Part shown: positions 20,701 through 33,575 of the stretch, piece by piece | Layout: every line of letters begins with the position of its first letter | Position numbering within the stretch: position 1 is the first letter of the stretch | Assembly (NCBI GenBank): GCA_005406025.1 | Contig: BGZK01000551.1 | Coordinates: 296,703 to 360,702, forward strand | Source of the DNA: Eumeta japonica | Taxonomy: Eukaryota > Arthropoda > Insecta > Lepidoptera > Psychidae | Direction of reading: 5' to 3' | Length of the DNA: 64,000 nucleotides | Notes under the pieces: generated by a model | The model's input: only the letters and a program-made list of their open reading frames with translations | Told to the model about the DNA's origin: nothing | Databases searched by the model: none | Made by a program: the position numbers and the translations under genes

Positions 20701-23700
20701 ATCGTTTCAATTTCTACAAACGCTAGCGCTTTAACATGTCCGATATTTGCCTAACAATATTTAAATTTTCAATTTTCTAACTCACGTGACATTTCGTAAA
20801 TCATCAACTATCAATCCCATACATGTTTTTCTTAGATCTAGAGAACCGAAATTCAATTTTAATAAACAATTGTCAGACATGTCAAAGAGCTAGCGGTTAT
20901 AGAAATCGAACCGATTTGTCGCTTGTTTCGGCCCACCGATTTCATTGTATTGGTGATGACCAGATGATCAATCCTCAACATGTGCCACCCCAATATGGAA
21001 GGCTGAGATTGATACTCCCCTCAGTGTGAAATGGTGAGATTGTAAGGTGTGCCTCGATAGTGGGATGATTACAGGCCAGATAAAACGTGATACCTTCAAA
21101 CCAATAGCGGTCTAGAGGATACGAACACAAGGCCGTGGCATATAATTTCGTAACATTATTAAACGTTTGCAATATAACTGCATACAGCATGCGGACAGTT
21201 ACAATAGCGGTCACGACGTAATGGATTCACTCGAACGTTTCCAATCGAATGGACGTCGTGTTTACAGAGTAACCCCACCGTTGAATGAATGCTTCCGATT
21301 ATAGAATTAAATAAGGTAATTTAAGCGCTAATCATGTATTACATAAGGTGCGAATCGATTTGAAGTCATTAAAAAAATGCGTTTCACCGTGACGCATAAT
21401 GTATACAGACCAAAAGTGATAGTGGAATTAATGAATAAAATACACCATTAATTAAAGCACGAGAATAATTTTAGAGCCATGGAAACTAGATATACATTAA
21501 ATTACTTGTACCTTTCATTGGTACCTTTCACATACCGAAATTTAATTGAAATAAATGGGTAACTGTGGTTTTCAAAAATGTCCATATTTTAGTCAAAATA
21601 GAATTTCTAATTAATATTTTAAAAATTAAATTATTTTTTATGTATATGCTTCGACAAAATCATACAAATCTGTTATAAATAATTTAGTAGACATGCACAC
21701 ATGTAATGCGCTTCTCGCTATTTAGCTAGAGCTCATCTATAAGAACATATTCGGTAAGATACATTTATGTTTATAAAACCTCCCTTCCTCGAACAGCGTC
21801 ACACTTTTAAAAATGCGATTTTTATACATCAATGAAAGCTAGCCTAACAATAAGTCACAATTAAGTTGTTTTTATTATGATCAATATCCTGAAAACAATA
21901 TTATGTCTTTTGTATAAAGGAGCACGCACAATTTACTATGGGACACACCCGCTGAATTTTGATAGTGTCAGTTTCGGTAATCTTAAGTCGTTTGGGAAAT
22001 CAATAAAAATCTTATTAAAATTTTATTTTTAAACTGCATATGTATACAGAGTTTGCGCCAATGGTATGATTTTTGCGGTATTACAATTTCACTTTCCAAA
22101 CATGTGTAGGTACACGCGTGTTTGCGTAAATTCGTATATGTAAACGTATCATTTTTTGACGCGATTCCAGAGATGCTACAACCTCCATTACAAATATTAT
22201 AGAAATATACAGAAGGTGCGAGCATGAAATGTCATGTCCACTTCCTCTTTCATATGTAAAAAGATCCAGACTAGCCTTAACATACCAAACACGTAGTAGC
22301 CCCTTACTACGCATGCGTAAGATTTTTTCAGAATTTTAAACTATTAACAAACCCAGTACAAAATTGTTCTGATGACGACTTGTGTAATCATGTTACTTCA
22401 TTGATGTTTATACGTTGATGATTTAGGTACTTATACAATGTATAAGGTCTCATTGCAAGAGCGAATGGCCTTATTATAAAAATAGAATATTAAAGTTAGG
22501 CTATATTATTATAGTTGTCTGAGTAAAATACAATTTACAGTATAAAAAAAAAAGTTAAGACATGAAGACAATCCGTTTAAGCTGTTTAATAACCACAAGA
22601 ACGAGCGAATGTACCGCTAAACGATGCGGTGACTGAGAAAGATGGGATTCAGAGATAGAGGATTGTGGAGACAGAGATGCGCCGAAGATAGCGGTCGGCG
22701 CGGGCGCAGGCGGCGACGACGTGACGAGCGCCACTCTTATAAGGGCACGGGTTTATCGTAACGGTGTATTTGCCTGTTATGAGTTTACAATGGACCGTTC
22801 TCTTTGCACGTCATAGAATTAGAGAGCATAATGCAAATTTATAATTATCACGCTACGAATAACAAAAGTACCGATTAATTTTTAGTCTGTTCCACTGATA
22901 CTATGTCGCCGTGAAGTGCGTCACGAAAGCGTCGCAATGGCGTAAAACAGTTAAATGGCGGAGAAGAAGTACAGATCGGGGAGCGTTAAACCTGCGCATT
23001 GCATCTTTCGCAGGCAAATTCAGAGCGGCAGAATTTCGTGCGTTGTACTGTACCGGACAAAATCTTGACGATGGGAGAATTGATCAATGAGTTTTTAGCT
23101 TAAGTCGAACTAAACCGCTCCGAGTGTCAGAGAGCACGCTAAGATAATACTGTTGGAAGTCATCGTGACATTTGCGGCGACGGTCGTGAGCAACCCCCGA
23201 CCCGCCATGGGCCGGCGTGGAAGGCCAAAAGTGTAAAACCCTCAATCTAAGGTAATAAGTGTGTACGAGGTCACGCTCCAGCAACGGGCTGATTGAAACC
23301 TGACTTAACTACTGATGCTTAAAATTGCTGGCCATACACCGCTCCGTCATCATTAATTTACACACCGGTCAATGTCGTTACGTTCTGAAAGTTTCAAATC
23401 ATAAGGCTTTTAATTACTGTCTGAAATATTTTTATAAACACGTAATTTTGATGTTATAAAGATACGACTGAATCGCTTTAGTTTACAGAATTGGATTGCA
23501 GCGCCGGGGCGCGAAGGTCCGTATTAACAGACCGCACTCAAATGATGCATCATCTCAAGAAGTAATGTGGGAGCGAGACATATACTATTTTCTATAGCGA
23601 AACGATAAGACTACCTTGCTCTTTCCACTCTTAAAATGAAAGACCGCGCTTAAGTGTGCTTTATTAAATATGGACGTAATTCTCGAAATCGTTACAAAAA

Positions 23701-24529
23701 CAACAATAATACATGCAACTTATGTAATTGAGACAAAAAACTGGAATTAATATACAATATACAAGTATTGTTATTCATAACTTCCAAATTATATATATAT
23801 GTATTTGTACTGACTTTTATATTTAACATTATGTTATATTTATATTTTACTTGTGGAATTAGTACGCATTTAATAAGACGACTCGAGAAATTTGAAAGAA
23901 AAATTGAACTACATATTTCAGTTGAAATGTAGTTTAATATTATACCACAGTTTAAAATTCTACTCCACCCCCACTGTAGTATTTTTATACAAAAATATAT
24001 TTTATACGAAAAAAATTATGTCATGCATCACTGTGATTTTCTAGAGTAACGTATTACATATTTCTTTTCATCTTCAAGTCAAATTTTTTCGCTCGCAAAG
24101 ACGGCATTTATAATCGTGAAATGATCGTTTTGGACGTAAACAAATTTTCAAATAGCGCTCCGTATCGTGAACACGAACCCGAATTCCGATTTATGATGTC
24201 GACTCACGCGACATCTTGCGTGCGATATTTTCATAATCGACTGAATATTGCATAAGATGTTGGCACGATCGGTTTGAGCTTTTCGTTTAGGTACATGTAC
24301 ATATAAATGGCTGACACGAGCAATGTCGGACCTACGTGGACTCCGGACGAATCGATTTCAAACTGAATAATTTCAAAATTGACCCCAATGTTCATACGTG
24401 TAATGCATCTATATATTATAACCGTCGGAGCGTATGTTAATCACCCTGTCATTTTTAAGAACTTTACGCATTGAAGTCATATCCACACAATCTATTTTTT
24501 GTCGAGACAATGATTGATATAGTTATATT

Positions 24530-24720
24530 AGAATCCGGTAAATGGCGCTATAGTCAAATTATTAATAAATTCTATATTATATGGAATAAAAGAAATCACA
24601 CAATGTATGTTGTTGTGTTGCCAAAAAAAAAAGGCAACACAATCTGTGCTCGATAGGTAGCGCTGTGGTCAAATTATTAACGAATTCTATACTTATGGGC
24701 TGAAATGAATAATCGGAAAT
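24530..24720. repeat. Two direct repeats around an A10-loop hairpin
   Basis: GGCGCTATAGTCAAATTATT..AATTCTATA (from about 24543) and AGCGCTGTGGTCAAATTATT..AATTCTATA (from about 24660) are direct copies of about 50 bp. Between them GTTGTGTTGCC, ten A's and GGCAACACAAT form a hairpin. The short ORF that crosses the first copy is explained by this repeat. Confidence 0.8.
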
Positions 24721-25629
24721 TAAATAGCAATCCAATATAACGGAGATCTAGGCTAGCTATCCAAATATAAACATTAATTTCATTCAAAATTATGTCTCAA
24801 AGGAATTATACGTGGATAAACGGAACACAAAATATTTGATAACAATACAGCAGCGCCGGCAGAACATTTCATCAAGCGATAGTATGGTAATAGCTAGGCC
24901 TTATTAGTTGGCCGGTTCGACGCTAAATGGCAGTGACCGCTACCGGGAAGGTCTCATGCCGAATACGGCCCTGCAGCCGTACGCTGTATTCTAATGCGAG
25001 CCTATTGCCCAACAGTTTTGTTTACTGTTTTGCTTTGCGTAATTGAAACTAGCTGTGAAATAAAATCGGTTACTTCTCTACGAACTAACGATTGACGTTG
25101 AGTTGACGCTTAAAATGAATGAACAATTTCGAAATGGTGTACCATGAAGCATCTTGAAATTGTTATTTCATTATTTTATTTCTTCGGATCACAAATTTAG
25201 ACGTATGTCTGTTTTCCTATACAACACGTTTTAGAATAAAAATTATAAATTAAACGGGTAAAATTACATTTTTATTTACTCCAAAAAATTGCATTTGTTT
25301 GAATTCAATGGAGTTTAAAAGTGTAAGGACTATTAAATCTAGATTAATATGAGACCGTCGGTTGTGTTTCGCAGCCAAAGTTTTAAACTCCTTGCTATAT
25401 TTGATTATTTAATAAGCTTAGATTAAACGACGTTTATCGGCGGTGGTCCTTGACGGATGCCTGTTAGAAACAACCTTCGTTTTGTACATGAAACCTTATA
25501 AGATTATTTCCGGCTTCTGTTATCCATTATACAGTAAGAGAGGGAATAATATTAGAACCAAAATGTACATTATAATATTAGACATTATCGGTCCTAAGCT
25601 TTTTTCAAACACTAACGAACAATACTCAC

Positions 25630-26084
25630 CGATTGTTTTGTTAATCCAATCGGCGAGATCCTCCTGCAACGGGAAGAGCTGCCTCGCCTGCGAGTACAGT
25701 ATCTTTTCCTGATAGAAGTCGTCGTCGTCCGAGCAGGGCGTCTGCGCAGCCAAGTTGCAATCAGCGCGCTCGTAGCTGCTGCTTAGCTTGCGATTCACCA
25801 CGGGCTCGTTGTGCCCCACCCCTCTCTCTTCCTCACCGCCTTTGCCGCCCTCGAACGCGTTCCTCACGTATTCGAAGGCGTTCGTCCTCTCAAAGGCGTT
25901 GAAGATCCGGTCGAAGTTCCCGCTAAGAGGACGGTCCGCCCTCTTCCCGGACAGTTCCGGATGCGTGGGCGAAGTGACCGGCCCCCACGAGGTCCTGCTG
26001 CCGATGGTGGCGGTGGGCCCGCCGCATCTGTACGCGTACGCCATGTCGGTGCGCGCGCCGCTCACGGCGTGGGCCGCGACCCCG
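25630..26084 (-). CDS. Gas2: GAS2-like protein, exon 2 (N-terminal region into CH domain)
   Basis: 455 nt, phase 2 in and phase 1 out (about residues 44-196). After a TTGTTACATAG acceptor it encodes a low-complexity N-terminus: MAYAYRCGGPTATIGSRTSW, then a charged middle (NAFEGGKGGEEERGVGHNEP) and SDDDDFYQEKILYSQARQLF. The CH domain begins at PLQEDLADWINKTIG. The donor is G|GTGAGT. If an upstream exon is not used, the first ATG inside is at 26044-26042. The region before the CH domain is longer than the short N-terminus I know of vertebrate GAS2 and is not recognised. Codon use is clearly GC-rich compared with its surroundings. Confidence 0.88.
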
Positions 26085-28559
26085 CTATGTAACAAAAGAA
26101 ACAAAAGAGCGGTTATCGGCTAGCCGAGATTAGCGTCGGTCGCGACAATGCGGCCGAATTAGTGTAGCCAAAAAAAAATTTAATCGAACATCCATATCGC
26201 TTCGGTTGCCCGGACCTGTTGCTGCACTAATTACATTATTGTTGATTCAGATGACGTACCCTTGAAATGGCAAAAAGCGTAATTATGCGTTCTCGGATAT
26301 TTCGGCCGCGAAATCACAAAAACAGTAGAAGGAGCGGGCCACTTTAGAAACGGAGCGAAACTGAAATTAACATGACTGACAAGGGCCGCGCCGGCGCAGC
26401 GGACTCGGCCTCTTCAATACGAGACTAATGAAGCGCCGCCAGGCCGAAAAGAGTGGAACGTAATTAAAACGCAAAGCTGTGTAATCTTTTAGCAGTAACA
26501 ATTATAATTTAGTTAAGAACGTTGCAGCTATTAGGTATATGTTTTTGTTATGAATCTAAAATATAAAAATTGCTAAATTAATATCAATGAAATCTTTTTT
26601 TTTATATTTATTCAAAATCTAGGTCTTTAAAAGCTTCAATATGATAAACAATTAACAAAAATATCATAAAGGTACTGTTGAATAGATGATCCTTTGTCTG
26701 CAAATCTTTGTCTGGGAATCCAGAACCGCTATCTTTGTGATGTCCGACAAGCACAAACATCTCAAATCGTCTCTCAGAGGCGGCGGGAGTTCTAGTCACG
26801 CCGGCACACGAATCGAATTAAAACTGTGAAACATCTGGGTGACCTCGGACTATAACTCTGTTAATAGTTTGTAATAGTCCTTTTAAAGACCGCTTTACTA
26901 TTTGCCCGCAAATAAAAAAAATAGCAGTCCTTATTTCCTTTCTCGATTTCGATCCAATTTTAGATTTTTATGTCGGTCCTCCGTTTCGGCAGTCGTGCTA
27001 TTTTACTTGATGTTCATACTTTTTTCTCTATAAAAAATATTTTATGTATAATTCCAGAAAATAATCTAATCGCAAAATTTGATTACAATCCGTTGAGCCG
27101 TTGAATTGTTACGGAGATTAGATCGGACAACTATATACACAGACATTTATCGATATGCATGCAGCTTTTAAATTGGACAACGGCATTTTCTTACACAAAT
27201 TTCAATCGATTAATTAAGCTTCTGTTTAATTATATGTAATAGGACATATCGACAGACACACAACGAAGAGACGGAAATTTAAAATAGGTTGCATATATAC
27301 TATGTATATAAGCATAAGGGCGTCATAAAATATTTATCAACAAAAGGCAGAAACATCGTAGACATACAGACAAAGCCCACAGATTTATGCATCGGTAGAT
27401 AGTTAACCTTGAGCGCGAACTTTTTAGCATTCCATCCGAACGATGGGCAGACGGCAAAAAAGAAACAAACGGAGGGAGCTTATGGTGGTCACGAGGAACC
27501 CGCCCTGACCATATACGAGGCCGCCGGTCGTGCGCGCCGCCGTCTGTACGTGAGCGCTCCGCCGCGCGCGTCGCGGCTCGTGATGACCGCGGCGGAGACA
27601 TCACTGTTATGGCCGGCGCGTCTCCGTATTAAAGACTATCAGGCGTGGGTACGAATAAAAAAAAACCCTTATAAGCGAGTACATCTGCCGACTTTAAAAT
27701 GTTTCATACGGAATTCGTTTGATTTAACCAATGCTGAGATGTGTTGGGTTTAAATATAGGTCTTGGCGTTTTCCTAATAAAGTTCAAGTTTTGCAAAAAG
27801 CACAATGTTGGTCTTTGTTTTCGGCGATGCGGGCCGGTTCACAATACGTATGAATCCCATCCCAATACAGCTCTATTTTTCTAAGGGAGATTTTATAAGG
27901 TTTTCCTTCTTTTTGTATTTCGGGACAGTGGGTAAATGAATATAATTTTTTAATTAGAGTGAGTGATTGTAAATCGGTTAAGTGAATAATTTTCTTAATC
28001 TTCATCCTACCCTTTTACATAGTCTATACTAGTACTTTACTAGGATGTCCTATCTTAAATTGCTTCAGTAGAGGAACTTCTAGCTTTGAACTATCTTAAA
28101 TCATCCAGATATCCCGAACGTATATCAAAGTATGTATTTTACTGAACGTCTCGTTTAAAGTAAACCGTCAACTAGAGCTATAGGTGCGGCTGCGGATGTT
28201 TAACTTTTTCTTTACTGATTTCGTCTAAATAATTACAATGGCCACGAACAAAGAGAAGATAGACTGCAACAAATTCAAAGCAACCATTTCGAAGCTTAGC
28301 ACGAGCCTGAAGTTGATGCTATTCTTAACTCTCAACACCCAAGGATGCCAACAGGGCCCTAGTCCTAAATCTATGCCGTTCGATTTTTCGTCGGTCAGCC
28401 TGTTTGAGCTATCTAAAGGGCTGCATCTTTTGAGTCACAGATATGCAGCTGATTGGGATTATTACGAAATGAACATAACGTGTACCTTTCGCCCGCGTCT
28501 CCGGCCGCAAGGCTATTGGTTGAGGTCTATCGTCTTTTATATCGACCGATCGCGCTGTC

Positions 28560-28800
28560 AACTACGATACTGATTCGGGAATCGATTTCAATTGCGATCT
28601 GAATTCTGCCCTCGGTTTGTATTCCGGTATCGATACGGACTCCGATTTCGATGTAATCATCCCAGAGTAACGTATACTGTGATATCGAATACACACATAC
28701 TGCCACCGAAAAATTCTATTATCAAACCTCACCCGATATCGGTCCTGCTAGCGATTTCAGTCCTGGATCGGCGTCAATCTTGACCTTCTGTCAATATTGT
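28560..28800. repeat. Degenerate ATTTCGAT-word repeat patch
   Basis: Shifting words such as GATTCGGGAATCGATTTC, CGGTATCGATACGG, CTCCGATTTCGATG and GCGATTTCAGTCCTGGATCG. Same word family as 13000-13215, opposite strand bias. Confidence 0.65.
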
Positions 28801-29749
28801 CGTCGCATATAACCGATCGCTATAAAAAATAAAGGGATTCGTTCTACATTCAAGCAAAGCCGCTTGCAATAGCAAGTAAACACTTACGCCGACTTACGTC
28901 TCGTGTTTGTCAGAAATTAGGCTTTGAATTTGTTAATTGGTTTTTGCAGATGTACCCACAAGCCATCCTAAACCTAAACATAAGAATTCAACAAACAGTG
29001 AAAAATAAAAAAAAATGCATCCTATTTCTTTCTTTTGCGTGTTACTTTTTGTACGAAAATTTTTAGTATTCAAATACAGAAATATCCACGATTTTATTAT
29101 ATTTATAAATATCAAAGGATGTCCCCATGAAACGAATGTATTTTTCCGATATCTATTTGCTTTGCTCTACCGCAATGCGAACAAGTGTCTATCTCGGAAT
29201 GATTACAATGCAAATTTTAAAACGGCACAATGCATAATAAAAACAGACCGCGCATCTAGCTGGCGCTAAGGATCGCGAACTTTGCACAATTTTTCGGTAA
29301 ACTTACATTGCATGTAACCGTCAAGAGCCCTCATCCCGACACGCACTTTTTAAATTTCTCTGATTAAATCTCTTCGTTAAAAGCTTTACTTGGGATAAGA
29401 TAAAATGCCATATTTTTTTATCAATTGTAGCAACAACAAAAAACTTAGTATGTTTTAAATTCCCTATTAGACGGAAAGCGTGCTGCAAAATATTCACGTC
29501 AAATTTCAGTGACTCATACAATACATATAAAGTTCCGGTTGCATATTTTGCAAAAAAGAGACAACGAATGATCTTTGGTGGCAGACAATTTTATTGCTTT
29601 TTAAGCAATTTTTATAATGATTTAAATTATCGTTTCCTTATCTAACATTATATTTTTATTATATTATGCTATATTTTTATTTAGAACAAGCTTCTGTAGA
29701 CGGCCTCGTCCACGGGGACGTACAATGAATTCTTTCATCATTTGTATCG

Positions 29750-30045
29750 ACTGGTCACCCCGTCAACCATAATTCTAATCGCGGTCTCTTATTCAATCGC
29801 AATCCCCGTAAATGTTACGTTGACATTTTTGACTAATTTTTAAGGGTTTTTAATTCTCGACGCAGAAACCTTAAAACGTTCTGAAATAAAAATTCCCTTA
29901 TATGCAGCCTAATAAGCTCATCTTACCTTCCAGTGAAAATCCAATCAAGATCAATTCAGCCGTTCCGAAGATCATCTCGGACAAACAGACAGACAGTATT
30001 TTTAAAAAAGGTTGTTTAGTACTGATAACGTATAAATAAAACCAT
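29750..30045 (+). repeat. Dispersed repeat family G, copy 2
   Basis: Direct-orientation relative of 2915-3215 with the same block order (see that entry), ending CGGACAAACAGACAGACAG and GGTTGTTTAGTACTGATAAC. Confidence 0.75.
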
Positions 30046-31104
30046 GGACTTCAAAAATGCAATTAATTTGAAATCACAAACAGACTGCTTGTGATCTCAA
30101 AATGATTTCATTTTTCGAAATCGTCATGTGTATCTGTGGTTATATATTTTGTAAACGAAACTTGCATCTGTCAGTAACTTAATTGTAATACTGATACACA
30201 GTAAAATTATACCTTTTCAATGATTAGTTTTTGTCTTAAGTCAAATTTAATCAAACACTTTGCCTAAAAGAGCTTGCACCTGAGTCCTCAACTTGAACTT
30301 CACGCACCTCAGTCTGAAATTAAAATATCGCGGGAGTGCACGCCTTTGCGGTGGAGGCCCGACAACAGCAATCCTTGCACCAACGGGCTTACGGTTTCGG
30401 GATCGATTCAAATAAACACGACAATCCCAGTTGTAATACTGTCGAAAGCGTCGGTTTGTAGAGTCGGTCGATCGAAGTTGAATCCGAAACGAAGCAACGT
30501 CGTGTACGTTGTTGAGCGGCTTTGTCGTGAGCGAAGGCTGTTTTCGAAGGCACGCGGCCTGACCGGCGACGGGTCACGATCTCTTTCCGTCTAGATCGAA
30601 TCGAGATCTGGTCACCAGTTGTCCTTTGGTCAAACAAAAAAAAAAAAAACAGGCCAACCGCGTACCGGAATCAATAGAGTAACTAAGTAATATAACCAGT
30701 GAAGTTTTCGGAAAGATATCTTTGGAAAAATCGTGATGAAGAATATTTTTTTAATTTCATTGTTATTTTGTACTGAATTACAGAAAGTCGTTTCACACTT
30801 CAGTGTACGTTTATTATTTTTTTATTGTAGACCGTTTATCATAATCATAGTTGATAATAAAATGATGATTGATGATGAGCCAGAAATGAATTTAAAAAAC
30901 ATAACGAACGAACTTGTATAAACGTAAGATGATTGAAAGATAACGAAAACAATTTTTAAAGCTATACACAAACAAAATGAAGAGTAAATAATAAAGAATG
31001 TAAATGTTTTGTGTGACCTCGCCTTACACAGAACTATGAAAAAAGTCAAAACCTAATAACTAAATGTTTATTGAATAAAAATTTAAAGTATATTATATAT
31101 GTCA

Positions 31105-31215
31105 TTATGATGATGATGATGACGTGGAACAAAGGAGGTATGTAAAAATCGTGTCCATTAAGTGGTATGGAAAGCTACGGTATCTGCCTACCCTACAGAG
31201 ATTAGACTTAATGTC
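31105..31215 (+). mobile_element. Weak LINE 3' tail fragment
   Basis: ATGATGATGATGATGACGTGG, then GGTATCTGCCTACCCTACAG and GAGATTAGACTTA. The CTGCCTACCCT block recurs in altered form (CTGCTTACCCTTCTGG) in the clearer copy at 53955-54185. Confidence 0.45.
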
Positions 31216-31364
31216 ATCTTGCAAACAAAAACATCCAAATCGTGGAATGGAACATAAATCACGCTAGTTCGACTCGCATTTAGTTTGCTTTTTAGACTAA
31301 CATACACTTCGTTATTAATAATGGCTAACAAACAATAAGCACAACATTAAAATATGCGTGTGTT

Positions 31365-31480
31365 CATTATGTGTGTGTGTGTACTTGCGTGCGTGTAGGG
31401 GCGAGTGTGCTTGCGCATGAGTGCGTGTGACAATATATATACGTTTGTGTGTGCATGAGTAGGTATGCCGGCGGGGTGCG
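31365..31480. repeat. GT-rich interrupted microsatellite
   Basis: Interrupted (GT)n with GCGTGC and GAGTGC variants. Confidence 0.85.
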
Positions 31481-31803
31481 CATGTGGAGTGTAAAGTTAT
31501 AGTTCAGTTTAAACATATAAACTGCGTTTTTTTAAAGTGCTAACGACAAAGTGCCTTTCATTCGCGATGGTGAGTAAATCGAGAGGCGGCCGAATAATCG
31601 ATTTCTCGTTTTGCAATCTTCCAGAGAGACCTTATGAATAATGCTAGTACGTGGGAAGTTTCTTTTGTTTCAAAGTGTAACTACTTGTTATAGGTTATCT
31701 TCAAAGAGAAAGACGCCAAGTGTCTGAAATGCTACTTATGTACTACCTACAAGGAGAAATGAGTATATGAAAACTGAGCTCGTGTGATCGAGCTTAGTTA
31801 ATT

Positions 31804-31853
31804 ATGTCAATTAAGCTATTCTTCATCAATATGAAGAATAGCTTAATTGACAT
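31804..31853. repeat. Perfect hairpin, 23-bp arms, 4-nt loop
   Basis: Arm 31804-31826 (begins ATGTCAATTAAGC, ends ATTCTTCAT) is followed by CAAT and then its exact reverse complement at 31831-31853. No terminal-repeat motif or target duplication is visible on the flanks. Confidence 0.97.
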
Positions 31854-33296
31854 GAAAAGATATGCCATAATCAAGCTATTTTTAACCGTCTTTGAGTAAA
31901 TATTTTCGTATTTTTAAAATTGAATAATGCAAAATTTTAATAGAAACGTATATTTAAGTAATATATAGATTTCAATATTTTCTATGGCAGGTAACTCATA
32001 ATTGGTGTATGAAAGTATTTATATTGTTGTAACTAAAATTTTGCTTATTATTTTAAGTGACTAATTTTTGTATACCTACTTGCATACCTTGAACCGCGGA
32101 GACGGCTAAAAAAATTTCGATTAAAATTTGTAGTTAGATAATGTTTTGCTTTTTCCCTAGAGAAATGAGATCTCGTCCAATTTAGAAGTATTGTTTCTAT
32201 ATTAATAGATCTAGTGCCAAGATAGCGGTCGGCTTAACGCAACGTTCTTAACAACAGATGGTATTACGAGACAAATTACACAGATAGTTCTACGTGCCAT
32301 TGCTAACATGATAGCTACTCGCAGGTAAATTTTGCATATAATGTAGTGTATACACATTATGTACTTAAATATTTATTTGCTTATATATACATAAGCAATT
32401 GTTTTCGGGGGAAGTTATCATTTTCCCAGAGCAAACTTGAAAAACGTCGAGAAAGGCTCGGTCGCTCAGTTACTTTATTTAATTCGATTGCACGGCGAAG
32501 AGAAATCGCTCCTTTAACAACATCAGAAACGAAAATTCAAGTTAAATTAATTCAACGAAATACGGAGACAACGATAATTCCGACGTAATCGAGCGACTCA
32601 CGACATCTGAGCCGCCCCGTACCACTCCGTGGCGACACACGGAAACGAGGGAGGATCGATTACTGAAAAATAGGATAACGAGCTGAAAGGTTCCGTCCTG
32701 ATTTCAGGAGCTTTCGAACGAAAATAAACTGTAACTTCCCTCACCTACGATTCACAATATAAGAATAAGACATGTGAAATTAACCGAAATATCGTTTCCG
32801 GCCGCGTATTTCTTTTTAATAAATGGCAACAGTTACAGGAATGAAGTTTAAATTAATGACATGTGACATAAGTTGTACAATTTACCCAAAAATTAAGTAC
32901 CGAATTTGATTTACAAGAAAAAAGAAGTAGAAAAAAGAGTACAAGTAGGCACAAGATTGAAATTATGGTGTTTTGAAAAAGGGAAAGCGTGAATAATGCG
33001 ACAAATACATCGGAAGTAAAAAATTAACGAGTGAAGAACTTTGTACACTTGGTTCGTTTGTTTACAAATGACGATAAACGCGATAGAATGTTTAAAGGCG
33101 ATTGAATACGGAAATTGAGTGAACTGTGTTTTGATCTATTAATGTATAAATTAAAGTATAAATTAACGCAGTGGATGTGCTTTCCCTGCCTACTATGTGT
33201 AGGGTGTGTTTAATAGATAAATATGGATATGGAGACGTCACAGAAGACGGTGTGGTTCGAAGGAAAATGTAATGACAAGAATAGAAAAAATATATG

Positions 33297-33575
33297 TTGC
33301 GGTGGTGTGGCCATCTGGAAATTATGAATGAAAGTCGATTGACGGTACAACTCTATAGAGCAAATGTATTCGATTGAAGCGTTAGCAATGATTGCTTTAC
33401 AAAATGTTATGCCGATTGAATTTTTGACATGTTAGGGAAAGGCCAAATTTTAACCCGAAACCGACGAGCTTGCACGAAACTATTGATGGATGTCGGGAAA
33501 ACAAAGGAAGTAATCCAAAGACGGTAGTGCTACCATGTAAATTCTACCCCTATTGAGAAATAGGCATGACTTTCT
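33297..33575 (+). pseudogene. Non-LTR retrotransposon ORF2 C-terminal remnant, copy 1
   Basis: Plus-strand frame LRWCGHLEIMNESRLTVQLY then RANVFD and stop; after a gap, MLGKGQILTRNRRACTKLLM and DVGKTKEVIQRR. LRWxGHxxxMNxxRL followed by KGQILxxRNRRACMKxLMDV is a C-terminal tail found after the reverse transcriptase in some insect LINEs. Clade not determined. Only the tail remains, as expected for a 5'-truncated insertion. Confidence 0.75.

Larger units (their letters stand above)
5925..25629 (-). other. Intron 2 (about 19.7 kb), repeat-filled
   Basis: Bounded by a GTGAGT donor at 25629 and a TTTCAG acceptor at 5925. It contains two mariner relics, microsatellites, LINE tails and short repeats listed separately. 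I found no further conserved exon. Stretches 6540-8160, 8950-11040, 16200-17800 and 21000-24500 show only AT-rich sequence and short unrecognised ORFs, except GC-rich islands near 7100-7260, 22660-22740 and 23140-23230 that I cannot assign. Confidence 0.8.

Noticed and set aside
25788..26123. Plus-strand frames of 93 and 111 codons over exon 2
   Set aside because: They are antisense shadows of the GAS2-like exon, whose minus-strand frame contains the conserved CH start and correct splice borders.
27323..27753. Overlapping GC-rich frames on both strands
   Set aside because: Low-complexity Arg/Pro/Ala translation on either strand and no family motif. It could be a non-coding exon or promoter island, but I cannot support a gene.
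28238..28573. 111-codon plus-strand frame (MATNKEKIDCNKF..)
   Set aside because: No recognisable domain, no splice signals, and its end runs into an ATTTCGAT-word repeat patch; probably a chance frame.
30274..30637. GC-rich overlapping frames near 30.3-30.6 kb
   Set aside because: No conserved motif and no clear donor in the right phase for the GAS2-like gene.
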